Part shown: piece after piece, positions 1 through 7,469 of the stretch | How the letters are laid out: each line of letters starts with the position of its first letter | How positions within the stretch are numbered: position 1 is the stretch's first letter | NCBI GenBank assembly: GCA_018302185.1 | Contig: JAGVZX010000004.1 | Coordinates: 1-22,850, forward strand | Length of the DNA stretch: 22,850 nucleotides | Reading direction: 5' to 3' | Source: Candidatus Woesearchaeota archaeon | GTDB taxonomy: Archaea > Nanobdellota > Nanobdellia > Woesearchaeales > UBA10200 | Program-made: the position numbers and the translations under genes | Notes under the pieces: generated by a model | What the model saw: the letters and a program-made list of their open reading frames with translations, nothing else | What the model was told of the DNA's origin: nothing | Databases searched by the model: none

Positions 1-598
1 CTAATTGTATCAAAGTTGCAATCAACGGAGTCAAAATGCTTAAAACTAAAAGCTCAGCTAATCCTCCCATCTTATTATCTCTGTCTCTTCCTCCGCCAAA
101 TATTGCAGCAAATCTTGCCATCATTGCAACATAGCTTATAACGCTTGCTATGGTAGCTGCAACAGTTGCAACTAAAATATCCCTGTTTTTGATGTGAGAG
201 ATCTCATGTGCTATTACTCCTCTCAGCTCCTCTTTTGTGAGCAGATTTAATATTCCTGTCGTGACTGCGACTGCTGCATGCTTCGGATCTCTTCCTGTAG
301 CAAATGCATTACTATGTGGTGTATTTACAATATATAATTTTGGCATTGGCATGTTTGCCTTATGTACCAACTCCTTCACTATCTTATGGAATTCAGGAAA
401 ATCTTTTTGCAAAGCAGGCTTTGCACCATACATCATAAGCACAAGCTTGTCTGAGAAAAAGTAGCTTCCGACATTCATGGCTATTGCAAATATTAGTCCG
501 ATAAATAATCCGTTGCTTCCAAAAAAACTGCTTATCCAGATCAGCAATCCAGATAATGCCCCTAACAATACGACTGTCTTTAATTGGTTTTTGAACAT
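1..598 (-). CDS. htpX: HtpX-like membrane zinc metalloprotease (3' end cut by window edge)
   Basis: The reverse strand encodes 199 residues before the window edge; HtpX proteins usually have about 280-300, so roughly the last third is missing. Seen: two N-terminal hydrophobic segments (about residues 8-25 and 31-48), a conserved region ending in HAAVAVTTGIL, the zinc site H131-E132-I-S-H135, and a further hydrophobic stretch near residue 145. In this M48 family the two histidines bind zinc and the glutamate is catalytic; the third zinc ligand would lie beyond the edge. Family role: membrane-bound quality-control protease with its active site on the cytoplasmic side. The ATG at 598 is preceded by a strong Shine-Dalgarno-like GAGGGGAT a few bases upstream, which supports this start. 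The gene diverges from the PUA gene at 775. Confidence 0.93.
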   Translation of the reverse strand, partial: MFKNQLKTVVLLGALSGLLIWISSFFGSNGLFIGLIFAIAMNVGSYFFSDKLVLMMYGAKPALQKDFPEFHKIVKELVHKANMPMPKLYIVNTPHSNAFATGRDPKHAAVAVTTGILNLLTKEELRGVIAHEISHIKNRDILVATVAATIASVISYVAMMARFAAIFGGGRDRDNKMGGLAELLVLSILTPLIATLIQL

Positions 599-742
599 AT
601 TAATCCCCTCAAAACATAAGCGATTGTTATTATTTTTTGCTGATGCCTGTTTAATCATTATTCCATTTCTATTATTTAAATCTTTGTCTTTTCGACGATA
701 ACTGCTAATTCTCTCTCATTGTTCCACGTTTTTGCACAACAT

Positions 743-750
743 TTTTATAA
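743..750 (+). promoter_or_regulatory. TATA box for the gene at 775 (leaderless)
   Basis: An archaeal TATA-like TTTTATAA lies so that its downstream edge is about 24 bases before the ATG at 775. With the usual archaeal spacing transcription would start at or within two bases of the start codon, and no Shine-Dalgarno sequence is present. Confidence 0.5.
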
Positions 751-774
751 CTGCTCTATATTTATTTTTCCACT

Positions 775-1272
775 ATGCAAAATTTAAAGATATTGAACAG
801 CAAAGAGACAAAAGAGATCTTAAGCGTGCTTGAAGAGCAATATGGTACAGACTATTCTATCTTGTTAAAGAGTTATATCTTACTTATGAATAAAGACAAC
901 AAGCTCTTTATTGTCAACAAGGAATTTGCATTATTGGATGCTTCCAAAGTCCGCATTAATTCTTTAGGCATGTACATAGGCGAGCTTCATAACAATCAGA
1001 TTAGATTGAGTATTGAAGGAAGCCAACTTTTAGGCAGAGATGCAAAGAAGAATGTTTTTGAGCTCTCTAAAGAAAGAGAAAGGGAATGGTTGCGAGGCAA
1101 AGACATAGAAGTTGAGCATGAGAACACAGGCTTTCTCATCATGAGATGTAAGGATGATGGAAAAGATGATGACAAAAAACATTCAGTTGATTTCCTGGGC
1201 GCAGGCAAAGTCAAAGACAATAGGCTTATGAACTTCGTCAGCAAGAACAGAAGGATTGGCTCAGTTGACTAA
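775..1272 (+). CDS. NIP7-like PUA-domain RNA-binding protein
   Basis: 165 residues. The N-terminal half is an alpha/beta pre-PUA region; residues about 95-165 look like a PUA domain. The stretch NSLGMYIGELHNNQIRLSIEG followed by SQLLGRDAKKNVFELS and, at the C-terminus, HSVDFLGAGKV and NFVSKNRRIG, is the pattern of archaeal NIP7-type proteins and of the PUA extension in some archaeal NOL1/NOP2 rRNA methyltransferases. No methyltransferase domain is present. The likely role is RNA binding in ribosome biogenesis; this is inferred from the family. A lysine/aspartate-rich insertion (KDDGKDDDKK) sits in the PUA part. The gene converges on the next one and shares the tetranucleotide CTAA with it as stop codons on both strands. 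Confidence 0.75.
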   Translation: MQNLKILNSKETKEILSVLEEQYGTDYSILLKSYILLMNKDNKLFIVNKEFALLDASKVRINSLGMYIGELHNNQIRLSIEGSQLLGRDAKKNVFELSKEREREWLRGKDIEVEHENTGFLIMRCKDDGKDDDKKHSVDFLGAGKVKDNRLMNFVSKNRRIGSVD

Positions 1273-2249
1273 TGTCTTTTGTAAATTATTGCATGTCTAA
1301 TTTTTTGTTCTAGTATCTTTACCATACTATCAATATTAGTTGTGTTAACGTCTAGTCTATTTAAAATTGGTCTAGCCATATCCCCTGCAACACTATGGAT
1401 CTGTGCTACAACAGCCAATTTATTCTCTACAAAATAACTTTGCATTGCTTTGTATCTTTCTCTAAACCCTTCAAATAATTTTGTAAGATAATCGTTTTGT
1501 GAAAAATTAATTAAATCTTTATAAAAACCTAAAAGCTCTATAATCATTTCTGTGTCATTTTCAGGTTTTCTTGATAATGCAGGTTGATATAATGAAGATG
1601 CAGTATCTATATGCACTATGCCTCTTGCTCCAGTTTGAATCAGGTCACTAAACGTGCTTCCATTGATTGCAGCCGTTGAAACCAATGTATTTCTTCTTCT
1701 ATCAATCATGCCTATAACATGGGCTTCAGCACATGCTCTTCCTAGATCATAAAATACGTCATTTAGATCATCAGGATGTATTAATTCAAGATCTATATCT
1801 GCTAACCTTGGTCCTCCTATAAATTGAAGGTAATCATATCTTTCTCCTCTTATAACACTATATGTCGGTGCATCGATAATTCTCAATAAAGAAGTGCCTA
1901 CTGGCTCATTTGTTGGATGAAGGCTAGGTAACTTATGGACATTTGCATCCCTATCTTTTATTATAAGTGGGATGTCCTCTCTATCCACTCTTAAAACAGA
2001 ATAATATGGTCTACTTGCTGCCATTTCTTCAGGATAACGCCAAATAACAAGTGTTTTTCCTTTTTTTATTATTCTTCCTTTTACAGCTCTTAGATCCTGT
2101 TTTATTTCTTTAGTCATCCTTTCCAACTCGACATCACTAAGAGTTTCTAAACTAGGGCAGTTCTTATATTCAGGAGGTAAATAAATACCTTTTTCCTTCA
2201 CACTTGTCTTATGTTCCTTTAAAATATCATCTATCCTTCTGAATGCCAT
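1269..2249 (-). CDS. Unknown protein with a PI3/PI4-kinase-like active-site pattern
   Basis: 326 residues; I cannot assign a named family. Visible pattern: a possible ATP lysine in PLIIKDRD (K98), a hinge-like YDYLQFIGGPRLAD (138-151), a helix LGRACAEAHVIG (169-180), then MIDRRRNTLV (D183, N187) and GIVHIDTA (H213, D215). This order resembles the DRHxxN...HIDFG catalytic and metal-binding loops of the PI3/PI4-kinase branch of the kinase fold, although the D-to-N spacing is one residue shorter and the DFG glycine is replaced (DTA). The N-terminal 60 residues are charged and helical; the C-terminal 90 are helical. A TATA box at 2273-2280 predicts a near-leaderless mRNA. It could be an active small-molecule or protein kinase, or a pseudokinase. 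Confidence 0.5.
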   Translation of the reverse strand: MAFRRIDDILKEHKTSVKEKGIYLPPEYKNCPSLETLSDVELERMTKEIKQDLRAVKGRIIKKGKTLVIWRYPEEMAASRPYYSVLRVDREDIPLIIKDRDANVHKLPSLHPTNEPVGTSLLRIIDAPTYSVIRGERYDYLQFIGGPRLADIDLELIHPDDLNDVFYDLGRACAEAHVIGMIDRRRNTLVSTAAINGSTFSDLIQTGARGIVHIDTASSLYQPALSRKPENDTEMIIELLGFYKDLINFSQNDYLTKLFEGFRERYKAMQSYFVENKLAVVAQIHSVAGDMARPILNRLDVNTTNIDSMVKILEQKIRHAIIYKRH

Positions 2250-2272
2250 ATCTATTGCATCTTTAGAATTAT

Positions 2273-2280
2273 TATATAAA
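2273..2280 (-). promoter_or_regulatory. TATA box for the kinase-like gene
   Basis: On the reverse strand TTTATATA lies 23-24 bases ahead of the ATG at 2249, again predicting transcription start at the start codon. Confidence 0.5.
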
Positions 2281-2322
2281 CCTTTCTATTTTAACTACTC
2301 TAAAGTGCTAAATCATAAAATT

Positions 2323-2841
2323 TTACATTGAATTCCAAATCTTATCCCCAACCCAATGCACATTCTTAACAATTTTCCCAGAAGCCATAGCTTTAGCTTC
2401 ATCGCCAGAAAACATCATCCTGCCAACAGCCAATGGCTTTTTATGGTTGACATCTACTACAAGCACTATCTCATCCTTCAAAATGCCGTCATCAAAACTA
2501 ACTATTCCTGGCCGCATAACATCTGCTCCAGAGACAACAAACTTTACTGCACCCATGTCAACAGTGACTTTCTTCAGGTTTTTATAAAAATAATTATCAA
2601 GGTTATTTTCAAGGATCATCTTTAATATTGGGACGATTAATTTAGCCGTATTACCCTCTACCACATTATTATTATTATTATTTGCTGTATAATAAAAGAA
2701 AGCAGCTTTGTTGTTTATCTTTATTATGTCATCTTCCAATATCACAACATCTTTCTTATCGATGAAATTCTCTGACTTATACAGATTATGTAACTGTAAA
2801 TTTATCTCTTTCACTTCGCTATTGCTGAGATGCTTTTTCAT
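2323..2841 (-). CDS. MCT-1/Tma20-like PUA-domain protein
   Basis: 172 residues. The C-terminal part (about 93-172) is a PUA domain with MGAVKFVVSGADVMRPGI, then PLAVGRM, then KNVHWVGDKIW. This closely follows the MCTS1/Tma20 pattern (GAIKFVLSGANIMCPG ... GIENIHYLNDGLW). Eukaryotic relatives act in translation reinitiation and ribosome recycling; archaeal versions are presumed to bind rRNA or tRNA. The N-terminal part carries a run of six asparagines (residues about 54-59) encoded by a perfect AAT microsatellite. The ATG overlaps the stop of the DUF371 gene by four bases, so the pair is probably co-transcribed and translationally coupled. Confidence 0.8.
   Translation of the reverse strand: MKKHLSNSEVKEINLQLHNLYKSENFIDKKDVVILEDDIIKINNKAAFFYYTANNNNNNVVEGNTAKLIVPILKMILENNLDNYFYKNLKKVTVDMGAVKFVVSGADVMRPGIVSFDDGILKDEIVLVVDVNHKKPLAVGRMMFSGDEAKAMASGKIVKNVHWVGDKIWNSM
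2665..2682. repeat. In-frame trinucleotide microsatellite, six ATT/AAT units
   Basis: Six perfect ATT units on the + strand, read on the reverse strand as six AAT asparagine codons in the MCT-1-like protein. Slippage would change the length of an asparagine loop without breaking the frame. Confidence 0.9.
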
Positions 2842-3236
2842 TCCATTGCCTCAAAAACAACTCTCATTTTTGCATTATCATTTTTCATCTTCTCAACTAA
2901 TCTCCTATCAATATCTTTCGCAGCTTTTGTTGCCTTTATACCAAGTGTCCTGGAACTCTTAAACACAGTTATCCTGAATACTATCTCGTGCGAATCATTG
3001 AAATCCTTGTTTATCTGCGCAAAAAACTCATCTGTTAAATCTTCTACTTTTATGACTATTTTTATTCTCTCAACATTATCTATAAATGCAATCAGTTTCT
3101 TGCTGTCAAAATCAGCATTTACTCCTATGATGCAATCCCCTTCTTTTCCTAACTCTTTGTCTTTAGTGAACTCAACAGTATTCCTATGCCTAGAAAGAAC
3201 ATTCTCATGGCCAGAGCAATTAAATTCAAATCTCAT
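2838..3236 (-). CDS. DUF371 family archaeal protein
   Basis: 132 residues. The N-terminus MRFEFNCSGHENVLSRHRNT followed by EFTKDKELGKEGDCIIGVNAD is the recognisable core of DUF371, a conserved archaeal family of about 130-150 residues with no established function. The GH-N, F/I-TKD and GDCIIGV blocks are all present and the length is normal. It is first in a two-gene operon with the MCT-1-like PUA gene (four-base overlap), which suggests a link to RNA or translation; that is inference only. The ATG at 3236 falls where transcription should start from the TATA box at 3259-3266, so the message is probably leaderless. Confidence 0.75.
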   Translation of the reverse strand: MRFEFNCSGHENVLSRHRNTVEFTKDKELGKEGDCIIGVNADFDSKKLIAFIDNVERIKIVIKVEDLTDEFFAQINKDFNDSHEIVFRITVFKSSRTLGIKATKAAKDIDRRLVEKMKNDNAKMRVVFEAME

Positions 3237-3258
3237 AGTCTAAAAGAATAAGAGTTAG

Positions 3259-3266
3259 TATAAAAA
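3259..3266 (-). promoter_or_regulatory. TATA box for the DUF371-PUA operon
   Basis: TTTTTATA on the reverse strand ends about 23 bases ahead of the ATG at 3236, predicting a leaderless transcript. Confidence 0.5.
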
Positions 3267-3309
3267 ATATATTGTAAAAAAATAAATAATAAGAACTAAG
3301 CTCGAAAAT

Positions 3310-3561
3310 CTACTTCCTCAGCATATCTTCAATTGGTCTTTTCTTGCCTGCAGGCTTTTTCTCAGATTTAGCTTCTTTCTGCATCTCTTGAGCTTGTGCA
3401 ACAAGATCTACTCCAAGATCTTTGAGCCCTTTAATATGCAATTGCATCAGCTGTTCTACTATTGCAAGAACTTTCTGCATCTCTTCTCTTTCTTTTGCTA
3501 ATGTCGCTAAAGCTCCTTTATGAAATCCTACTTGCTCATCCTTATTTGCTTGTTCAGCCAT
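3310..3561 (-). CDS. Small helical protein of unknown function
   Basis: 83 residues from the ATG at 3561. An in-frame GTG at 3570 would add three residues but lies within the Shine-Dalgarno sequence AGGTGG, which sits four to five bases ahead of the ATG, so I prefer the ATG. Residues about 10-65 form one or two long amphipathic helices (LATLAKEREEMQKVLAIVEQ, then KGLKDLGVDLVAQAQEMQ), and the C-terminus is lysine-rich and basic (KKPAGKKRPIEDMLRK). It has no membrane segment, no cysteines and no motif that I recognise. It stands alone between the DUF371 operon and the divergent MscS gene. A coiled-coil assembly factor or nucleic-acid-associated protein is possible but unsupported. Confidence 0.7.
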   Translation of the reverse strand: MAEQANKDEQVGFHKGALATLAKEREEMQKVLAIVEQLMQLHIKGLKDLGVDLVAQAQEMQKEAKSEKKPAGKKRPIEDMLRK

Positions 3562-3725
3562 TAAAACCACCTGTCATTATTCATTAAATATCTTTATTGC
3601 TTATTGCATTAATTTACTTATTACTTATATTCTTCTAGTCTATTTCCAGAATCATTTATAATAGTTTCTGTTTTTTCGAGATAAAAAATCATAGATAGAA
3701 ATCTTTAAATATATCTCTCTTTTCT

Positions 3726-4667
3726 ATGCTTCTATGGCACTTCAAGATCAGCTTAACAGACGGATATTGGTATCTGCTTGAGAACAAATTCATTAAAGCA
3801 GCCCTAGTTTTAATTGCAGTATATCTTGGCTCTCAGATCGTCTATTATATCCTTGAAAAGTACGTAAAGCATCTGACAAAAAAAACAAAGACAAAGATAG
3901 ATGACCTGATCCTTTCAAAGATTAGCAGGCCTATCTCATTGATTCTATTATTAGCAGGCATAAGGTTTGCATTGATACCATTGGCTCTGCCTGAAAACAT
4001 CAGTTATTACGTATTTCACATTATCAGCACTTTCATCATCTTGATAGTTGGATATATCATGATAGGCGTTCTTAAGATCATTATCCATGAATGGGGAAAG
4101 AAATGGGCAGCAAAAACCACGTCAACTGCAGATGACCAGCTTATAGGGTTATTAGACAGGTTTTCATATATTGTCGTGATCTTGATATTCCTGATGATCT
4201 TGCTGGATTCATGGGGCATCAAGATAGGACCATTGCTGGCAAGCTTAGGCATTGCAGGAGTTGCAGTTGCTTTTGCATTGCAGAACACTTTGGGCAACAT
4301 ATTCGGCGGTGTTTCCATGATTGTTGACAAGTCTATCAAAGTTGGAGATGATATTGAGATAGATGCACAGACAAAAGGAACAGTGATAGATGTCGGCTTT
4401 CGAAGCACAAAGATAAAGACAAGAAACAACGAGCTTATAACTATCCCTAACGGCAAGCTAGCAGATTCAAAGATAGTGAACTATGTGATGCCAGATACTA
4501 CGATCAGGGTTGTGGTGCCGTTCAGCGTTGCATATGGCAGCAGCATCACAGAAGTAAAAGATCTTGTCATGGGTGAGATACTGAAAATAAAAGGCATTTT
4601 AAAGGATCCTGAGCCGATCGTATATTTTAAGACTGATCTGGGCAGCAGATTACAAGGAACGGTTTAG
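3726..4667 (+). CDS. mscS: MscS-family mechanosensitive channel, C-terminus lost by frameshift/deletion
   Basis: 313 residues before a premature stop. Four to five membrane segments (about 20-45, 60-85, 93-118, 135-160) precede the MscS pore helix and beta domain: LLASLGIAGVAVAFALQNTL, then GGVSMIVDKSIKVGDDIEID, GTVIDVGFRSTKIKTRNNE and LITIPNG. The family releases small solutes on hypo-osmotic shock. After DPEPIVYFKTDLG the frame runs into SRLQGTV and stop, while the +1 frame continues with the expected end of the domain (ADYKERFRVREE onward to 4767). Family members carry about a dozen residues between these two points (a DSS-L-F-RFW-like strand), so a deletion not divisible by three is likelier than a single-base slip. 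Membrane and beta domains are intact, so a truncated channel might still be made. Confidence 0.85.
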   Translation: MLLWHFKISLTDGYWYLLENKFIKAALVLIAVYLGSQIVYYILEKYVKHLTKKTKTKIDDLILSKISRPISLILLLAGIRFALIPLALPENISYYVFHIISTFIILIVGYIMIGVLKIIIHEWGKKWAAKTTSTADDQLIGLLDRFSYIVVILIFLMILLDSWGIKIGPLLASLGIAGVAVAFALQNTLGNIFGGVSMIVDKSIKVGDDIEIDAQTKGTVIDVGFRSTKIKTRNNELITIPNGKLADSKIVNYVMPDTTIRVVVPFSVAYGSSITEVKDLVMGEILKIKGILKDPEPIVYFKTDLGSRLQGTV

Positions 4668-4767
4668 GGTCAGGGAAGAAGCTAACACAAGGATCTACAA
4701 TGCATTGAATAAGGCAAATATCAACATCCCATTCCCGCAGATGGATGTGCATGTTAAGAATGACTAA
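4645..4767 (+). pseudogene. Out-of-frame C-terminal remnant of the MscS gene
   Basis: Reading from 4645 in the +1 frame relative to the channel gene gives ADYKERFRVREEANTRIYNA and then a region ending in INIPFPQMDVHVKND and TAA at 4767. This is the alpha/beta C-terminal domain usual in MscS proteins (the IPFPQxDVH motif is diagnostic). It has no start or ribosome-binding site of its own. Confidence 0.85.
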
Positions 4768-4820
4768 GCTTAGTTACAGATATTATTTTTCTTATTATTT
4801 CTAATACAATAAATCATTAA

Positions 4821-4829
4821 GTTTTTATT
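4821..4829 (+). promoter_or_regulatory. TATA box for the AsnB-like gene
   Basis: GTTTTTATT ends 23 bases before the ATG at 4853; a transcript from here would be leaderless. Confidence 0.45.
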
Positions 4830-4852
4830 CTCTCTATTGTTTTTGCTATGTT

Positions 4853-5866
4853 ATGGAAGAACTCTTTGTTAAGAACAACACCTTGATTGCTCAAAAAGAT
4901 TGGGAAGCGACAATCAAAAAATTGAAGGAAACTAAATATTCCTCTAATCAAAATAAATTAAAAGAAGCGCTTCTTACTGCAGTCAAAAACAGGATACCAA
5001 AAGAGAGATTTGGCATATTCTTCTCTGGCGGTGTTGATTCAACTACAATAGCATTTTTATGCAATACTTTCAAAAAAGAATTCAAAATAGATTTCATCTG
5101 CTACACAGTCGGCTATAATAACGCAGAAGATGTGATAGTTGCGCAAAAAGCAGCAAAGCAGCTCGGCTTTAAGATAAAAGTCATAAAGCTGGAGCTAAAT
5201 GATGTTGAAAAAATATTAAAGAAAGTCATAAAATTACTGGACTTAAAATTTTCAGCAAAAGGCTCAGATAAAAATGATCCTACAGGTTCTTATCAAAACA
5301 TAACAAACATTGTTGCAGCAGGTGTTGCCACTGTGGTCTATGCTGCAGTTAAAGAGGCAAAAAAAGATAAGATAGATGTTTTCTTTTCTGGCTTAGGCAG
5401 CGAGGAGATATTTGCAGGCTATCAAAGGCATGCAGACGCAGGAAATAAATATACAGCTACAGCAACAAAACATGAAAACGAGGATACCTATAATGTAGAC
5501 AACATTAACGAAGAATGCTGGCAAGGCTTAAAAAAGATGTGGGCAAGAGACTTGCTGAGAGATTGCACGCTTGCAAAAAAACTAAAGTTTGCTGCATTGA
5601 CACCATATCTTGACAGGGGTGTAATATTGAATGCAATGGCTATTGGTGGTAAAGAAAAAATAGATAGTTCAGGAGATAATGCTAATAAAAAGCTCATCCT
5701 CAGAAAAATATCAGAATCTCTTGGCATCCCAAAAGAGTTTGCCTGGAGAAAAAAGAAAGCAGCTCAATATGGCAGCGCAGTTGATAAAGCATTGGAAAAG
5801 CTGGCAAAGAACTCTGGATTTAAGTATAAGCTGGAATACTTAATGTATCTGGCTAACAAGTATTAA
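4853..5866 (+). CDS. Stand-alone asparagine-synthase-type ATP-dependent amidoligase
   Basis: 337 residues. The ATP pyrophosphatase loop SGGVDST is at 58-64 and the second asparagine-synthase block SGLGSEEIFAGYQRH at 179-193; TPYLDRGVI and RKISESLGIPKEFAWRKK follow the C-terminal pattern of the family. The N-terminal glutaminase domain of AsnB (with its Cys2) is absent: the first 50 residues are helical and bear no Ntn-hydrolase motif. It therefore either uses free ammonia, pairs with a separate amidotransferase, or amidates a different substrate. Such single-domain AsnB homologues occur widely in archaea. The message is probably leaderless and is followed by a T-tract. No neighbouring gene hints at the substrate. 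Confidence 0.82.
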   Translation: MEELFVKNNTLIAQKDWEATIKKLKETKYSSNQNKLKEALLTAVKNRIPKERFGIFFSGGVDSTTIAFLCNTFKKEFKIDFICYTVGYNNAEDVIVAQKAAKQLGFKIKVIKLELNDVEKILKKVIKLLDLKFSAKGSDKNDPTGSYQNITNIVAAGVATVVYAAVKEAKKDKIDVFFSGLGSEEIFAGYQRHADAGNKYTATATKHENEDTYNVDNINEECWQGLKKMWARDLLRDCTLAKKLKFAALTPYLDRGVILNAMAIGGKEKIDSSGDNANKKLILRKISESLGIPKEFAWRKKKAAQYGSAVDKALEKLAKNSGFKYKLEYLMYLANKY

Positions 5867-5870
5867 ATTC

Positions 5871-5877
5871 TTTTTTT
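5871..5877 (+). terminator. T-tract terminator after the AsnB-like gene
   Basis: A run of seven T starts four bases after the stop codon, the usual form of archaeal intrinsic termination, in the short gap before the convergent GTPase gene. Confidence 0.5.
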
Positions 5878-5887
5878 ACTGACTTCA

Positions 5888-7057
5888 TTATCTCAGATGT
5901 ATCTCTAAGATATCTCCATCCATAAGAACATGCTCTGGCTTCATTATTTTCTGGCCTTCGAAGCGCACAGACTTTCCCCATACTCTTGCAAACTTATATT
6001 TCTGCAGGAAATCCTTATGCAATTTCAAGCAGACATCTTTTATAGAAGAGCCTTTCAGCATTATCAATGGCACATCCAGGTCTGCCTTTTTGTTAACTTC
6101 TTTTAGATATATCCTGATAAAATTCAATCTCTCAAAGATAAGATCTTTTAGCCTATCAATATTATACTTTATATTTGCGCTGATAAAAATATCAGCTTTT
6201 GCAGGTGATAATTTGCTCTTAAAGTCACCAAGAGTCTCCTTAGTTAGCAAGTCTGCCTTATTTGCAACGACGATTGCAGGGATATACTGCTTACTTCCTT
6301 CTATCACATCTATAAGCTGATCAGGAGTTATATTCTCTCTAAGTATGATGTCTGCATTATTTATCTTAAATTCTTTCAGCATTGCAGTTATCATCTCTTT
6401 TGTAAGATGCTCTAATTTGACTGTAGTCCCTATATTCACTCCGCCGCGTGTTGTCTTCACTATCTTTACATCTGGCTTTCTCTGGTTTATTCTTACTCCT
6501 GTGTCATATATTTCCTGCACTAAAACATCATAATGCTCAGGATGAAATACGTCCATCAAAACTATTATTAAATCTGCATTTCTGATTACAGCAAGAACTT
6601 CCTTACCTCTACCTCTTCCAGCTGCTGCACCAGAAACAATTCCTGGAACATCAAGAACTTGTATTTTTGCATGCTTATACTCAAGCACTCCAGGGATAAC
6701 AGTCAATGTTGTGAATGCATAAGCAGCTACAGGTGAATTAGCATTAGTTAAGACATTGAGCAGTGAACTTTTTCCAACAGAGGGATAGCCTAATAAAATA
6801 ACTGTAGCATCTCCTGTCTTTCTTACACTATAACCAGTGCTTCCTTTTCCAACACCTGCTCTAGTAGCTTCTTTATCTTTTAATCTTGCAATCTGTGCTT
6901 TGTACAAGCCAATTGCGCCTTGCGTCTTTTTATTGTATTTAGTCTCAGAAATTTGCTTTTCCAGCTGCTTTATCTGCTCGTTTATGTTGGACTTCTGCCT
7001 TTCAAGATTTGCCTTATGTTGGGATGAGACGCCTGATTTTTCTGGTTTAGTTGCCAT
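5888..7057 (-). CDS. DRG/Rbg-family GTPase with TGS domain
   Basis: 389 residues. A helical N-terminus (about 10-65) is followed by the G domain: G1 GYPSVGKSS (90-98), G2 region AAYAFTTLTVIPG, G3 DVPG (136-139) with the DRG hallmark GAAAGRGRGKEVL, and G4 NKAD (266-269). The long insert RINQRKPDVKIVKTTRGGVN between G3 and G4 is typical of DRG rather than Obg proteins. The last 75 residues form a TGS domain (DVPLIMLKGSSIKDVCLKLH ... HVLMDGDILEIHLR). DRG GTPases bind ribosomes or polysomes and are universal in archaea. The length matches the family. A TATA box at 7081-7089 predicts a leaderless start at the ATG at 7057. Confidence 0.95.
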   Translation of the reverse strand: MATKPEKSGVSSQHKANLERQKSNINEQIKQLEKQISETKYNKKTQGAIGLYKAQIARLKDKEATRAGVGKGSTGYSVRKTGDATVILLGYPSVGKSSLLNVLTNANSPVAAYAFTTLTVIPGVLEYKHAKIQVLDVPGIVSGAAAGRGRGKEVLAVIRNADLIIVLMDVFHPEHYDVLVQEIYDTGVRINQRKPDVKIVKTTRGGVNIGTTVKLEHLTKEMITAMLKEFKINNADIILRENITPDQLIDVIEGSKQYIPAIVVANKADLLTKETLGDFKSKLSPAKADIFISANIKYNIDRLKDLIFERLNFIRIYLKEVNKKADLDVPLIMLKGSSIKDVCLKLHKDFLQKYKFARVWGKSVRFEGQKIMKPEHVLMDGDILEIHLR

Positions 7058-7080
7058 TTTTAGAATTTAGTGTGCATTAG

Positions 7081-7089
7081 TATATAAAA
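7081..7089 (-). promoter_or_regulatory. TATA box for the DRG GTPase
   Basis: Reverse-strand TTTTATATA ends 23-24 bases ahead of the ATG at 7057. Confidence 0.5.
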
Positions 7090-7133
7090 ATTTATAAGAA
7101 TTTACCATTAAAACTTTTTTAATCCATAACCTA

Positions 7134-7379
7134 TTACACATTCTCAAGCATACTTGCAATGTTCATAAGCTGTGTCCTTACAAAAGAATCAGTGTTATTA
7201 TCTCCATCTATCATCTCAAGCTCATGCAAAGTCTTATTCACTTTAATGGAGATGTCTGTATTCTCTGATAATATTTCGACCATCTTCTGTAGCTTTAGCT
7301 TGATGCTTTTTGGCACTGTAGAATCTTCCTGCACTTCCTTTATTACAGCAATAATGTCCTGAACTCTTTCTTCTGCCAT
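7134..7379 (-). CDS. UPF0147 family protein
   Basis: 81 residues from the ATG at 7379; a TTG start at 7409 would add ten residues but lies inside a TATA-like region, so I prefer the ATG. The sequence EVQEDSTVPKSIKLKLQKMV, then ISIKVNKTLHELEMIDGD and RTQLMNIASMLENV, follows the UPF0147 pattern (a helix bundle with the ED-x-TVP signature and the C-terminal RTQ-x-x-N/S-x-x-S-x-LE). The family is small, archaeal and of unknown function. It sits between prefoldin beta and the DRG GTPase, all on the same strand. No membrane segment or metal site is visible. Confidence 0.85.
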   Translation of the reverse strand: MAEERVQDIIAVIKEVQEDSTVPKSIKLKLQKMVEILSENTDISIKVNKTLHELEMIDGDNNTDSFVRTQLMNIASMLENV

Positions 7380-7469
7380 TTTTTGCAAGTTTTTATAAAA
7401 ATTATCCAATAGAATTTTTATATCTTTTGATATTATTCTCTCTCATCTATTATTGTATTTATCTTATAA

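Noticed and set aside
237..464. 75-codon frame on + over the HtpX region
   Set aside because: The reverse strand encodes HtpX with an intact HEISH site; the + frame is its shadow.
3726..4767. Programmed frameshift in MscS
   Set aside because: There is no slippery heptamer or stimulatory structure at the junction, and residues expected between the two frames are missing, so deletion fits better.
4853..5866. Full asparagine synthetase (AsnB)
   Set aside because: There is no glutaminase domain and no N-terminal cysteine; only the synthetase half is present.
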